NCBI GenBank assembly: GCA_963169105.1
Contig: OY720632.1
Coordinates: forward strand, 7,192,001-7,256,000
Direction of reading: 5' to 3'
Length of the DNA: 64,000 nucleotides
Source of the DNA: Ceriagrion tenellum
Taxonomy: Eukaryota; Arthropoda; Insecta; Odonata; Coenagrionidae
The translations under genes were made by a program, and so were the position numbers. The notes below the pieces were generated by a model, which worked only from the letters and a program-made list of their open reading frames with translations, made no database searches and was not told the origin of the DNA. This document shows, piece after piece, positions 32,226-45,830 of the stretch. Numbering within the stretch: position 1 is the stretch's first letter; the number at the start of each line of letters is the position of its first letter.

Positions 32226-35200
32226 CGATTCCTTACGATTGGGCTCTGGAGCCTGATGATATACTCGCATATCGAGACAGAGGGAAAAGTTTTTTATGCT
32301 CGTGGAGCAAACTGGGACTTTTTAGTCAGCAGATGAATATATTTTTTCGGGTGCCTGCGAACATCGACAAAAAAGGATTCACAATGAAATATTTTTTGAA
32401 AACTTTCATGGACAGTCTTCCGTTCTCTATTGGATACATTTGAAGTTTTTTCCTGAGAACATCCATCATAATCGCTTGTATCAATATAATTAAGCTTATA
32501 AGATAGTTACAATGGATACGTAAGCAAAAGAATGAAAGTTATTCAATTCGATGAAATACAAAAGCAAAAAACTTGAAATCATCAACTGATCAGTTTCACG
32601 TATCTACCAACAGCAAAAATATAAATAATTTTGCGAGGTAAAAATACATTGTGAGTGGCTGACATGAAATTTGTTTACTTCCTAAATAATTTTTTTAAAG
32701 AATATTTAAAATGCGAACAATTTAGGGGAAGAGTATATGAATAAATTTGTTCTATGTGTCAGGCAACAAAGTGGTTCATCTAACCCGTCTCTCTCTTGAC
32801 ATAAAGAGAGCTGATATTGTGTTTAATATTGATAGATGTCAAATTGTTTGGCAGACTGGTGTCCTTTATAAATAAGTTTGTAAATTTCATCTCTCTCTGA
32901 ATTATTCCCCTCACATTTCTATTTTAAATTATTAATTTCTCTCCCGATACACGTATGCTCAGATCCCGGCGCTGAGCGTTTGGAATATTGCATTGATTTC
33001 ATTCGCATGCTGTATTTATTTTTTCCGCAGCAAGGACGCAATTTTTTACGCTTGTATCTTGTTACTAATTAACTCCTATTATTTTAGAGCTCGCTAAATC
33101 AAAAAATAGTTTAAATTCCAATCGACTCGAGCAGAATAATTTTGATATTTCACATTTAATTCAGAGACATTAATTAAATACCTACAATGATTTTTCTGAC
33201 GTTATTCCCTGGGCGAATATAATTATTAATTTTACTCTTTCTTAATAAATTAGTTTTGCGTTTAATCTTTTCACTATTGGCTGAATTAAATTATTAAAAA
33301 AATATTTTTTTATCAAAGTACAATTATTTGCATTTGAAGAATAACCAAATTTCTGAAAATAATGATTACAGCATAAGCAATTCCCAAATACATCATGTTT
33401 GCTGCAGTACTTAAGAAAGAATAAAAGTTGTCATCATGTAATTTTATCGCAGAATTTATCAAACAATAACTATTATAGAATTTCTCTCTTTCTTTGGTTA
33501 TTCGTTAAGTCGTCTGATGCAGATTGTTGATCAGAGGCTGGTGTACCTATAGCTTCCTAAAACCAAAGTTTTTACGTGACGGCCAAAAGACCTTTCAACC
33601 CCTCCATTCACATGATTTCCATATGCTTCGTACTAAGAATGAGAGCGCAGAAATTGCCCGAGGGATCATTTCTTTGATAGAGTAACAAATATTTGATCAC
33701 GTAATTTTGGGAAAAAGAAACCTTATTCGGGAAAAAACGGTATGCGTCCATTTTAAAATTAACCCTTTCATTCGAGGCTAGAACCGTCTTAGAAAAGCAA
33801 TCAGAAAGAAAGAATTGGTAAGCGTAGCTTCGTGGAATCTGTTAACATTAAAATGATAACACTTAACTTTGTTATTCCGCATATCTTTATTTTATACGGT
33901 AGGAAATATAGATTTGTGGAATAACAAAGTAAAGTTTCATTATTAAAATGCAGAGAGAAAGAGCTGTTCTTTAGTAACCTCACTACAGTTTTTAAAAAGG
34001 AAAAAAAATAAAAACTTAATTTCATCAGTACATAATTACCATAAGAAGCCAGTTATGACTTACTCATACCACAAACTACTCATGGTATGTATTTATTCCA
34101 ATGTTTTTATAAACATGTTTACATGGGTATTAAATACATGGGACTTTAAGAAATCAGATTGTGGGCCTCAATGATAATCTTTTAAGGGTAAAATGATTAG
34201 TTTCACCGGAAATAATAACTAAATATCCGGAATCATTTGCAGTAATTTAATCCTGGAAAAAAACATGCCAAGGGCAAATTCTGGCGATGAAGTTGTCCAT
34301 GTTCGAACGTAATTGGATTTCGTGGAGCACAGCGCTTGGTGATTTTCGTAGAAAATCTAATTACGCACTGAAATGAGTTTCGATTTTGATATCCTGAGAG
34401 AGAAAATACGAGTTTTATTTTACGTTTCAATTCATGATTGCGTGATAGGAAATAATATTCCTTCCTCCCAAAATGCTTTCTGCTATTATGGAAAAGACGA
34501 GTGATTTCTTTCATTTTTCTCCATTCCTCCCAAACCCTCCCCATTGTCGCAACAAGAGAAATTTGAAATGAGCAGTCATATAATGCACAGGCAAAGGGCT
34601 TAAAATCTTACTTTGAACTCAAAAATAGAAAGCATTAGGCGTGAGGCTGCTTTTGATGGCCATGTCAAGGTAAAAAATGACACCGGAGAACGAATTTAAA
34701 TCACAAAAATGATTATTTTCATACACTTCAAATAGATATTAGAGTATAAGAACCATTTTGCCTATAAATAATCCCTCATATCACCTAATTTTTACTTAAT
34801 TCATTTATCAATAACACATATTAAGTGTTGCATTAACTGAAATGATATCAGATTAATCATTAATGATGAAACATAGAGTCACAAGTGCGTGAATAACTAA
34901 AAACTATTATTAATGATCAATTCAAAGAAAGGATGATGGCGAATGTGTGAGGGAGATTTAAGCAGTAGAATATAACGGGAAAAAATCACTCAAATATTGT
35001 TTTCATTTTAGTTGCATTAAAGGAGATTTTACAGCAAACCATTTTCCTTGGATAACTATTTGTTGTGTATTTATAACCAACAGTTTAAAAGGAGAAAACG
35101 ATTAGTTATTTTTTAATCAGTCGATATCCAAAACCATACAAAACCGGACTAATGTTTCATATGTTTTTTCAGGGCAATAAAATCCAACGTCCCACGGAAG

Positions 35201-38200
35201 TAATGGAAAAAGATATGGTCAAAAAATTTCCACCATGAAAAGAAGTAATTTTTAAGAGTTGTTACAAGGACCTGCATATTTGTATGTACTTTCATATTTA
35301 TACTACCTTCATGACATCAAAATCAAGATACAACTGGACCCTGTCTGTTTTATAATTAAAGTAAATAAATCCAATAATCATGGGTATCTTATGCCAAAAA
35401 TTTCATTCTGTGAACCTGACTCCGGTTGAACAGAATGTTGAAGACTATAAAAAGTGTTTTCGTCGAACATTCACTCATTCAGAATGTTGCATCCATTTGC
35501 AAAATCATTTTCTCTAAAATAATAATGGATGAACAAACTCCAGAACTACTGGTTTTGAAATTTAATTTCTGTCGAAGAAACTTAAAAATTATTACAAGAA
35601 AAATTCTGAAAGGTGATAGATCCACTAGGAATGAAAGTTTCTCCCAAACATGTAATGAGAAATCATTTCAAGGTTATAGTGTGTACAATCAATAAATGTG
35701 TGGAATGGATTCATTTCAATAATAATTTTAAAAAAGAACTCCACTCTTGATGAACTTGTTACCATTCCTACTCAAGGTTATAAGTATATGCGCACTCAAA
35801 AAGCTGAAAAGTAGCTAAGAATACCCAGGCCCTAACTCCGCGAGATGGTATGCGAAAGATGGATCTCTGCATGTTTGAGTTCAACTATCATATGTGGGAT
35901 TATTTCTGGTACCAGACCTAAAAGTTTACGATATTCATTTTTTTTAATCCCCTTTTTTCACGGAGAGATACTTGTAAATGGGAAATAAAGGTTTGAGCCC
36001 CAAAAAAAACTTCTACACATCTCAGAATACACAGCGAATCCACAACCCTTTACGCCCTTTTACAGCGGTACAGCTATTCTTTGCTTTCTTGATGAAGTTT
36101 GTCGAGATCGACTAAACCAAAAAGAGAAAAAAAGATAGCAGGTATCACAAGTTACAAGATCATGGACAAAAACATAAATTTTGATTGCAGTATCTATCGG
36201 AAATAAGTTTAAATAAATATATCACCAGAATGAGTTATCCATCATTCCCCACGACTGATTTACAGTCTCCTGAATTCGGTCAAAGCTCATCCCTCTCTCT
36301 CTCTCTCGGCCATCGTCCCTCCATTTGTCCTTGCCACGGGCCATTCCATGTCCCACCTGTTGAAGTACGACGACGGAAATTGACCTTGACCCTCGTCGTC
36401 CATAACACGCGCTCTCATTTATTGCCTTCGCTCGATTAAATGGGACCGATAAGACCTCTGCCTAGTCAGGGCTCCGGAGAGTTTGGGGAAAGGATTATTA
36501 ATGGCCAACCATTAAAAAAAAACAGTAAGTACTTTCATCTCTTCATATTATAAATTACTGAGGAGGAAAAATAAAGTATATTTTGTGGCAATGCATACTA
36601 ATGACTAGGGAGCATGAAATAAAAACTTCCAATGGAATGTATTCCACTAACCATTACCACACTGGTTTTTAATTTTTGGTACGCGATAAGATTTCACATT
36701 CGAAACACAAATTTCTATGGAAAAATAATTAACACGTTATCATTCCACCAATGAACAATATCCTTCCAGATAATGAAAAATACATGACGCATCAGATACT
36801 ACAACATCACAAGAGGTGACAATACAGTATAATCTGCGGATGGGTGCGAAATGAAAATGAAGTCATGGGAAGGCAAGGTAAAATTGGCTCTTTGAATATG
36901 AAAGACAGAAGCGAATATATCTCTTCACTGCCATCATTTATTCAAGGCAGTATATAATGTAATTTCGTTCGCATATTCTATGGTAACGTGTTTATCCAAT
37001 AAGTCGATAAGTTAAAACAAAAACAACAATCGCACAATTCCACAGGGTATTTATTATTCTCCTCTCCTCAAGTTACACTTCTCGAAAGCAAACGGTCGAA
37101 ATTCCCCTTCACCCTTTCTCCAATCGACTCCACCCTCCACAGTTTTTTCCCATCCACCCACCCCTTCCCTCCACCCTTAGTCTTGCGTTGATCATCTTCC
37201 GCCAGTAATCCCTTCCGCGAACCCCTACCCATTCAATGATTACTCCATCGTCAGTTAACCCTTCCTTCCACCCCCCTCCTCTCCTTGGTGCCAACTTCAT
37301 CCCACCTTTCCATTTCTAATGATCATGCTTGCTTTTCTTATGTCCCCTCACCCTTCTCATTCTTTTCCTCATTCATTCCAAGGAGGCACCCCGTTTCCCT
37401 GGTTTCCCCACTTCTTTATTCCCCCAGAATTCACTGGTTTCCCCCCTCCTTCCCTTGGTTTATCCGTTTAAACGCCTCTTCCCCACCTTATTTCTGTCCT
37501 AAAAACCCCCCTTTTTTCTCAAACTGGTAAAAAATATATAACTGTGATGTACTCTCTAACAGAATTTCTTGTACCTGACGATGTCTCTGTGAGTTTAAAC
37601 GCATCGTACACAGTAAATTTCACTGTGGAATAGTGCAATTGTTTCTGCTTTAATATGACAAACTTCCACGATATATCGCCTGAATCTGTCGAAATTGATA
37701 AAGCTGTTAAAATTGGAAATCGATTAATGTTTACTACAAATTTTAGCGTTTAAACTACATATAATTTACGACGGTTCTTGCGTCTTTTAAACGCTCGAAT
37801 CACCGTTTTCTGCGACAGGCAAGAGGAAACTTTGGAATTGGGTTGAGAATCACTTTACACCCCCAATGACCCAATTCTGCTCAGCACCCAGCGTGCCTCT
37901 CCTTAGGTTTCAGAGACACTCCGCCGAAGAAATTCAGATGTCTTTCCCTGCTCTCCTCTCGCACCACTCCATCCTCCCCGCACCCTTCACCTCGACACCG
38001 TTTTGCTCTTTGTGAAGAGACCGCTCGCGAGGAGGCGTAGCAGGCGACAGAACATGCACTTTGGCACTCACATTTGCCACGGGAAGGCATCGATATGACA
38101 GAAACTTTTACAAAGCGAAGGATGCGCTTTCAGAGGGAAACTGGTTGAACTAACCGCAAGTTACGTTTTCCTATTTGAGTACGATGGAATGACAAATGAG

Positions 38201-41200
38201 GAATCACTAAAACGCATCCGTCAATATTGACATTCAGTAAAAATGGAGTGCGACTTTCTGTCTAAGAATATATTTTCCACTCAGCACCTTGATAACTAAT
38301 GAATAGAATGGGCTTAAAAGTTGCATAATCCTAGCGTATATTCAAAGATGAGCTAAATGTCTTGTCCAATTGTTTACGGCTTTTGGAGATTTTGTTTTAT
38401 TTTAATTGTAAAGAGACGTAAGAAGCTTACCCCATCTTTGTGATGGCTTTCCATGTGCTAAAGGTCTGTTTGCATTTCATAATTTGCACCCCCTCCGAAA
38501 CCCATGTGGCAAAAGTCCCTACTTAACAGACTTCCTGATGTCAAATAGAATATACATAGGCATTTTAACTCCTTATTTAAAACTAATAATTTCATACACC
38601 TTATAGAAAAAGTTGTATATAAAATAGAATCCATTTCGAATGCCAGAGTCATCTACATGCCGCCACAACAATTATCAAGTAGAGTCGTCGCAGTCCGCCA
38701 TTATTGGGACGTCCCGGGCGAGGGTTGTGGCTATAGCTTCTGCGTGTTTATCGGTATTTAATTGCAGTTTTAGAATGGCGACACTCAAAGCTCTGTGAGG
38801 TATATTTTTTTAATTTATTAAATGTTTTAGTTGTGAACAAAGGCTTAATGTATTAAGTATTTGGATTTAAAATTCCGTTTTCTATGTTATTTCATCATGC
38901 TCCGCAGAAAAGTTCCATGCTGTTCGTGGAGAGCTTTCCTATCTGTGATTCAGAGCAATGTGGGTACCGCAACCATTTAATTCTGTCTGCGCCAACTTCT
39001 ACAAACTCGAATATTGACCTTGATGACTCTGAGACAACTTTTTGTATTTCCGGTACGTGATTGGTCATTTTGATAATTTTATTCTTTATCCCATTTGTTT
39101 TGGTGAAACGGTGCCATGCGTAACTTTGACGCTAAAGGTTTTGAAGGTAAAATCGTGAAAATCGGCAGATGTATCTATGAAATATAATTACCATTATTTT
39201 CCAATTATTTTTCTTCATGATCTGCTCCGCAATTATTATGCCTCAAAGTTATGTATGTTGTCGCAGCACTGAAACAAATAGGATCTTTTTTCACTCCAAT
39301 GCTGAAAGCTCGTCCCAAATTTTATTTTAAACTGTTTACCACAAATGGTTGTTTAGAGAGCTATATTATATTAAACACTTTGCAGCCAACGAGAAAATCC
39401 AAAGAGCGTTCTTGAAATTGAGATTGTTTAAACTAAATATTGCAAATATTTTTGCGCGAACGGAAGACATAAGGTAATCCTAGGTTGTATACGCTGTAAT
39501 ATGTACAGCCCTAAAGGTGGGGTCAATGTAAAAAGTGCGTAATGAAAATTATGTTTTGGGGGGAGTGGGGAAAAGCACTCAGAGTTTCAGGGCATTAGTG
39601 GAGGATAAGCCCCACTGATTCCAGATACATCGAGAAATAAGTTTTACTTGAGATCCCGATGAGTGGAAAAATTGAATTAATTTTAATTGTTTCAAAAGTC
39701 TATGATTTAACAAAACATTCGGAATGATTCCAATGCATATATCGAATAAAACCAGTCACTTTTCATAGTTTTCATTCTAACTTTTAATTCATATTTGGTC
39801 CATTTCGAGGAATCCCGTATGAGCCTGGAAGATGGAATAGCTAAAAAAATTGATGCTTTCTGCTGTACCTACGCTGTTCAATGTTCCAAAATGCACCAAA
39901 AAAGCAAGCAAAACGGGAATTGTGAAAAGATCAATGTTTTGTATTTAGTTACACTTACTTAACTTTTAGGTCTAGGTCCAGAGTCATGCCAGATCTTAAA
40001 ACATGAGCTACATACTGTTATAATATCTAGACGTACATGTTTGTTAATGCCGTAGAGGGTGTAAAAGTAAACTCATCCACAGTCAGCCAAACTACGAGAC
40101 CGATTTAAAATTACATAATAAGAGATCTAGAGAGATTTGTGATTCAATGCAAGTAATTTCGCCAACTGCGTCGCCATGAGGGTCTTGCCATATAAGGGTC
40201 TTGGTGGGTGCTATAAGTCGACGAAGAATATTATGGCTAGTAATTGTTGAAATAACTAGATGTCCGGAAACTTCAGCGATACGATAACAACATATATTGC
40301 CCAAGGTTTTGTCTTGTTGAAGAATAGCGTGTTATGAAGAGATAAATGCCCATTAAATCAATTTAAATACATTATCACTTTTAATGTAACTTAAAATGAT
40401 CTCCAATATTCAATTTTTGGTATCTCTCACACATCGTTCCTGCTCAGCCTACTAAAATTCATAGAATAATACAAGAGTACACTTTAAACTGAATTACGTC
40501 AATATTTTGAATTACCTACTGCAGAAAAAGGAAGATGAGGATATTTCTGGTATGATTGCAAGCATTTTTGTAAAATTAGTAGATCTACCATTAACACAAT
40601 CTTACATGTCTCAGTTTGGAAAGGTAAGATTGATGTTACTTATGGCCCTAAATATGTTTAAACTGGAAATACAATGTTAACATATTTATCGGAAGGCTAA
40701 AGATAGAGTTGCCTGGTAGTCACGGCAACCAGTCCTCTCTGGGCACGTTTACACTGCGCATATTTTTTTCCATAAAAATTATATGAAAAAGTCAAATAGT
40801 GATACAAAAGTATGTGTGAAAGACCACGCCCCTTCATCCGAGTGCCTGGTATGTCCCATCCTCCACCAATATGGTGGGAGACAGAAGGCTGAGATGCGTT
40901 CAAAGTAGTAAGCTATTTAAGTTTTAAAACTTTCCAAAGCTAGGCGTCTCAAGACCGATTTTCCATCGATCATTTACCTCTTCAATGGGCACTCGGAACA
41001 ATGCAATATAGTATTATATCATGGGCAGGAAGAAAAATAAATATTTCCATTTTAGTAATTCAGGTCGTCATATCATAATTAAATCATATCTTTTTGCATT
41101 TTCTCCCGCTTTCTGCCAACACTATTCACGTAAACTCTTATAGGAAAGAAATAAGAAAGACCACGGGGGCCCAAAATACTTCAAATAGAAACGATTGAGT

Positions 41201-43228
41201 GCGTTTGTATTTCCAGGATAACTAATATCAATGCTATACTTTTTGACAATATCAAAACGTTTAAAATTTGAACCGTTTCCAAATTGATATTTGTGACGCG
41301 GCTCTTGTCGAACATGACAGATGCAGAAAAATACGGGGAGGACTTTTTGAAACACTGCGTTAATTTTTTCCGACGTAAGTCTAAAAATTTCGATCACCCT
41401 GCCAGTGGGGAAAGGCACTGTCTCAAATCTCTGAGCTCTCTATCCGACAATGATGATGAATGCGAAAATTACAGAATTGTATTCCAAAATAGCGTCCAAT
41501 ACCTTCTTAGAAGTGTCTCTAACTCTGTGTCCTCCCGTGAACATACACACTTTAACGCTTTTTGGTATATTTCTCATTCTGTTCAAATTTTCAACCTCAT
41601 CTTGATTCCGCTTATTACGAGAAATCCAAATTCTAATGCATAAAATAATTATTATTTATGAATTCATTCAATGAAACTCGACCCTGCATTTTCCTCAGTT
41701 ATAAAGTAAAATACTTTCACAAAAATATTCTAATGACGGAGGTATAAAAACTTCGTATGAGAAACTAAAACTGTGAAATGTCAAGTACAGAACAGCTTCC
41801 TCTTGAAAAACTAAAATATCGCCAGTTCTTCGTTTTTTAGGAGTTTTAATTGCCTATAGTAGTAATGCTAAAAAGGTGTAAATTAAAATGTAATACAAAT
41901 GGATATTAGATAATGATACAAAAATAGTTACCCTTTAATATAAATCAGAAAAAAATAACTTAGATGAGAGCGGTGGATAGGAGTGAGATAAGAAAATGGG
42001 AGGGGGAGCAGCACTACTTCTTTTTACTCTTCCAGGGACTGATTCTGAGCCACTTACACTGATGTCTCCGTGTTTTCTTATCATATAAACGGGGATGAGC
42101 CAGGATTTGTAATTTTCTGAAGACGTGTGTAAAATTTTGAAGCATTTTGAAGTTCACTTTGTATATTTACGGCAGTATGAAAAGTTCTCCTTATTTTGCA
42201 TGACTCCCGTATAAAAAGATGATTAACCAAATGCAAGGCATTAAAAAGCTCTCTCAAATGAATGAGAGGCCATGGAATGCCGAAGAATACAACTTTCGAA
42301 ATAAACATCGCATTCAAACATTTCTTCTCCATGAGGGACAACAGTGTTTTTCCCAACAATGGCGGCCAACGGATTTCCCGTTGTGTGGAAATGCATGCGA
42401 CGACTCTACTTGCTTGCTTGTTGTCGACTTGATTGCTGTTGTGGCGGCATGTAGATGACTCAGTCGAGTGCAAGCTACCAGCGCCACTAGCGGCTGACTC
42501 AAGTTCTAAGAGAGCAGTCGGCCATTAGAATGTCTGGTTTCTAATGCATGACAACATCGCTGCCCAGTTACAGTTAATGCAATCACTATTTATAGATTAT
42601 ACGCTTTGAAAGGCAAAATAAAAGGATGCTATTTTCATCCCATGCATTATGATCGGCGTTTTATTCCAAAAATTGCATTTCAACGGGTGCCTTCTCGAGT
42701 TATATGCGATGCATATTACAGATAAAAAAAATATATCACAAAAAATATATATACAAAAAAATATATCACAGGTTCTAATGACAGCAGACTCCTATAAATA
42801 TCTAATTCTCACCAAGTATTCACCATAACTTTTATGAATTGGTGAGTAATTTTTCGACATTACATATCTACCATATAATTAATGACCTGTGAGTGGATGA
42901 AGAATATGCTTTGGGTATGATAATTTTATAATTCGCTAGGACTTACAATGCGAGTTGATTACAGAATTCACTTGAAACACAACGGATTGAATTACAGATA
43001 ACATCAAAATGAGTTTACTATAACGAGAAGAATCGAAAAATATTTATATAACATTTTACCTTTCTCGGGGTCTAATCTCATCTAATTCAACACAATGTGG
43101 AATTTCAAATTTCTTTAAAAATCAACTCTTCTTATTTACCTGTTACCTCAAAAAAGTCATCTTATGACAGCAAGAAAAGATGGGTACATAAAAAAGTAAG
43201 TTAATTTTGTCTCTCTAAAACTTCCGAT
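32226..43228. other. Eleven kilobases with no recognisable gene
   Basis: AT-rich throughout. The one marked compositional feature is a pyrimidine-rich block at about 37070-37520 (plus strand almost all C and T). A (CT)n run lies at 36295-36308 and poly-A/TATA low complexity at 42720-42772. A TTAA-CCCTTTCA start at 33759 looks like a piggyBac-type end but has no partner. Reading frames of up to 130 codons (minus 42081-42473, plus 41284-41643) show no family motif. Confidence 0.4.
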
Positions 43229-43324
43229 TAGACCTGTGGGCCGATGGATAATATATCGGCGGCGGTCGCCGGCTGAAATCAGGTCGGAGGCCGGCGGCGC
43301 GCCGAGCCGACGGTTTTTACCGGC
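43229..43324. repeat. Short GC-rich island of CGGC-type repeats
   Basis: About 100 bp made largely of CGGCGGCGG, GCCGGC and GGCGCGCC motifs in otherwise AT-rich DNA. It resembles the GC-rich subterminal part of some DNA transposons, but no terminal repeats were found. Confidence 0.4.
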
Positions 43325-43747
43325 CATACTTAACTTACTTAACCAGCCATAATGTAATAACGAGTATTTCATCATGTTATAACTTAAATAATTCATTGCT
43401 TCTCATTATTTTATGTGTTAAATTGTTTATTTCATGTTAAAACATATTTTATTAAATTTTTATTAACGTATGCGAGAAATTTGTTTAAATTTTAAGTATT
43501 TAATCAAATATTGTATCGTACAAGTTCTATCAAACCTAATATACCCTTTCATTGCTAAATTTTATAAGACAAATTCATGACTAATTTACCGGTTATCTCA
43601 AATGCGAGCGAAAAATTTCGTTGTAAACAGATATGTCCATTTCACTGTTATAATTTTATTTACAGTTTTGATGAAATACCATTCAAACGATCGTGTATGT
43701 ATTTTTATCACCTCTTTGAATTCAGCTATGTACCACAGTGTAAATTT

Positions 43748-44376
43748 TGAGAGTGGAGGATTTTATGGAAAAGGCCTCCCGTTTTTTAGAGATAGAACAG
43801 ATGTAAACAACTACGGAGGAATTCCACTCCTTCCTGTCACATATAAAATTCTCTTACAATGCTTTCTTGTTCAGTAACAACTTAAATCCAAAATTGCCGA
43901 ATATCAAACAGGCGTCAGGCCAGGTAGATCACTCCCGGAACAAACTCTAAATCTAAAACTAACAATTCGGCACCAAAAGATGTACTGCAAGAATATTATC
44001 CGCACCTTCGTTGACTTCAAAAAAACCTTTGATTCAGTTGATCGCGAATCTCATGATCAAATTTTGATAAGGGCACGACCCTAAAACACTTGCAACCGTT
44101 AGACAGACGCTCACTGACAAAAAATGTTAAGTAAAATTCAGAGGAAAAATTTCGGAACCCTTCGAAACCAAAACAGGAGTAAGTCTGATGAATCTTAGAG
44201 ATGGACTCTCAACATTACTCTTCATTTATGTCCTAGAAAAAGTAACTCGAGAATGGTGAAAAGACAATTGAAGACAAATAATTGATCAGCCGATCAAATT
44301 AGGAATAACAAATGTAACAATTGGCAACCTGGTTTTAGCAGAAACCGTCATGCCCAGGCAATATCTTGCACTTCTG
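43748..44376 (+). pseudogene. Non-LTR retrotransposon reverse transcriptase remnant
   Basis: Reverse transcriptase motifs appear in order across shifting frames. VNNYGGIPLLPVTYKIL lies near 43805-43860 (usual NYRGI-x-LL-x-x-x-YKI) and YQTGVRPGRSLPEQ near 43905-43945. The motif A block FVDFKKTFDSVDRE at about 44010-44050 keeps its first catalytic Asp. TGV-x-L-x-x-x-DGLSTLLF-x-x-VLEKVTREW lies near 44170-44260 (usual TGVRQGDGLSPLLF). The position where the polymerase YADD motif should be reads AETVMP, so it is destroyed. Stops and frameshifts are frequent. It is a dead LINE copy without its endonuclease or 3' end. Confidence 0.75.
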
Positions 44377-45303
44377 TAGGGAGTACTCAGCAGCGGCCGA
44401 TAACCCATCATCAAGGATACAACGTTTGGATTTTCCATGTTTTTGTTCTTAATTCCCTCTTCCTCCCCTGCATACGCCCTCTCCCAGGATTTCCCAAGCC
44501 TTTACGGTCTTTCTTTCCCACCCCTCACCAGCAGCGGCGAACGATCCATCCACGCTCTAGATTCTACAGATATCTGTGTGTCGGTTCTTTTGTCATCCGA
44601 CTTAAACCTTTTGGACATTCAATGTTCTTGTTTGTGATTTACCCTTAACTTCTCAGCATACGCCCCTTTCCCAGGGTTTCTCCGAACGGTTTCTGTTTTC
44701 CAGCCCCACGCCCTTCAGAAACTGCCTTGTTTGACGCATATCTCTTCCATCACCCACATTTTTTTGTAAGTATATTTTATACCCAAATCTTTAATAGTAA
44801 TATGATGATGACGTAATATCAGGACTAGTCGAGTCAAACCTTTCATTAGTGAAGCTACAAGTGTTTTCTCTGTGATTATGGAACTTTTTCACCACATCAC
44901 ATCTAAATCTGCATTTGATATATTTGACGACCTCGTAGTAAAAAATTATCGGAATGGCATTCAATTAGAGCAGAAAACACAGCAACGACCTAAGTAAAAA
45001 TATCACCGTATGTTTAGAGCTATGTTCAATTAGAACAAAAAAGTCGAAGTCAAAATGAAATTAATGAGGTGGTTCATTAATGCTTCAATTGACAATACAG
45101 TACCATAAATGTCAAAAACAAGTTAGATCATCCTGACTTCCGTCTTCTATACTTCAACGATTGTTCGAAAATTACGGGAGTATCTAAAGCGCGCCAATTC
45201 CTTTTTTGGCCACCCATAATATGGCTACCATGCTTTTTAATCAAAAGGCACTCCGTCGAGAAAAACAGGGCTGCAAGACGAAACAGGAACCAATGAGTAG
45301 TTT
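44377..45303. other. Intergenic DNA, no gene recognised
   Basis: No motifs in any frame. 44440-44740 is mildly C/T-rich. Confidence 0.4.
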
Positions 45304-45830
45304 CATCTACATCTACATCTACGTAATACCATGCGAGCCACCACGAGGGTGTGTGGCAGGGGGTGAAGATCACCAAACATGCACTATTGCCATGTAAGTA
45401 GGATATATAATGTAGATATGCTAGAAAATAGGGTCATAGTTTATTAGTTACTACAGTAGATTATTAGTTATTGCAAGTAATTGCAGTAGTTATTACAATA
45501 GAATATTAGTTACTACGGTATAGTACAGGTTAAAATCTACATAATAAGGAAGGGATTATTGGTAGTTATTACATGCATCATGCACTACAGACTATTCTAA
45601 CTATGTTTCACCTACCTATCCCTTTTGCTACGTTGCCTATTGTTCTCTCTTATGGGCCGCGGGAAAAATGACATTTTAAATCTATCGGTACGACAATCTA
45701 TCTCTCTAATTTTGTTAATATGGTCAAACCTAGCATAATACGCAGGGGTTCTTAATATATATCTAAGTTTCGTACCGGAACAAAACTATAAGCTTTCTTA
45801 TTCAATGGGACTTCGTTTCAGATTGTAACC
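45304..45830 (+). repeat. Longest copy of the dispersed CATCTACATCTAC repeat
   Basis: Begins CATCTACATCTACATCTACG and TAATACC, then GCGAGCC-CC and GTGTGGCAGGGGGTG. After a stretch of degenerate TTAGTTACTACAGTA-type repeats (45435-45600) it continues with CTACGTTGCCTATTGTT, GGGAAAAATGAC and TATCTCTCTAATTTTGTTAA. I recognise this order of blocks as a dispersed repeat widespread in arthropod genomes, but I cannot name it. The internal degenerate repeats appear to be a later expansion. Confidence 0.55.

Noticed and set aside
33759..33780. TTAA-CCCTTTCA as another piggyBac-type left end
   Set aside because: No matching inverted end followed by TTAA was found downstream.
42081..42473. 130-codon minus-strand open frame
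   Set aside because: I compared it by eye with retroelement C-termini because of an HLVNHLFIRE segment, but no further motif supports this.
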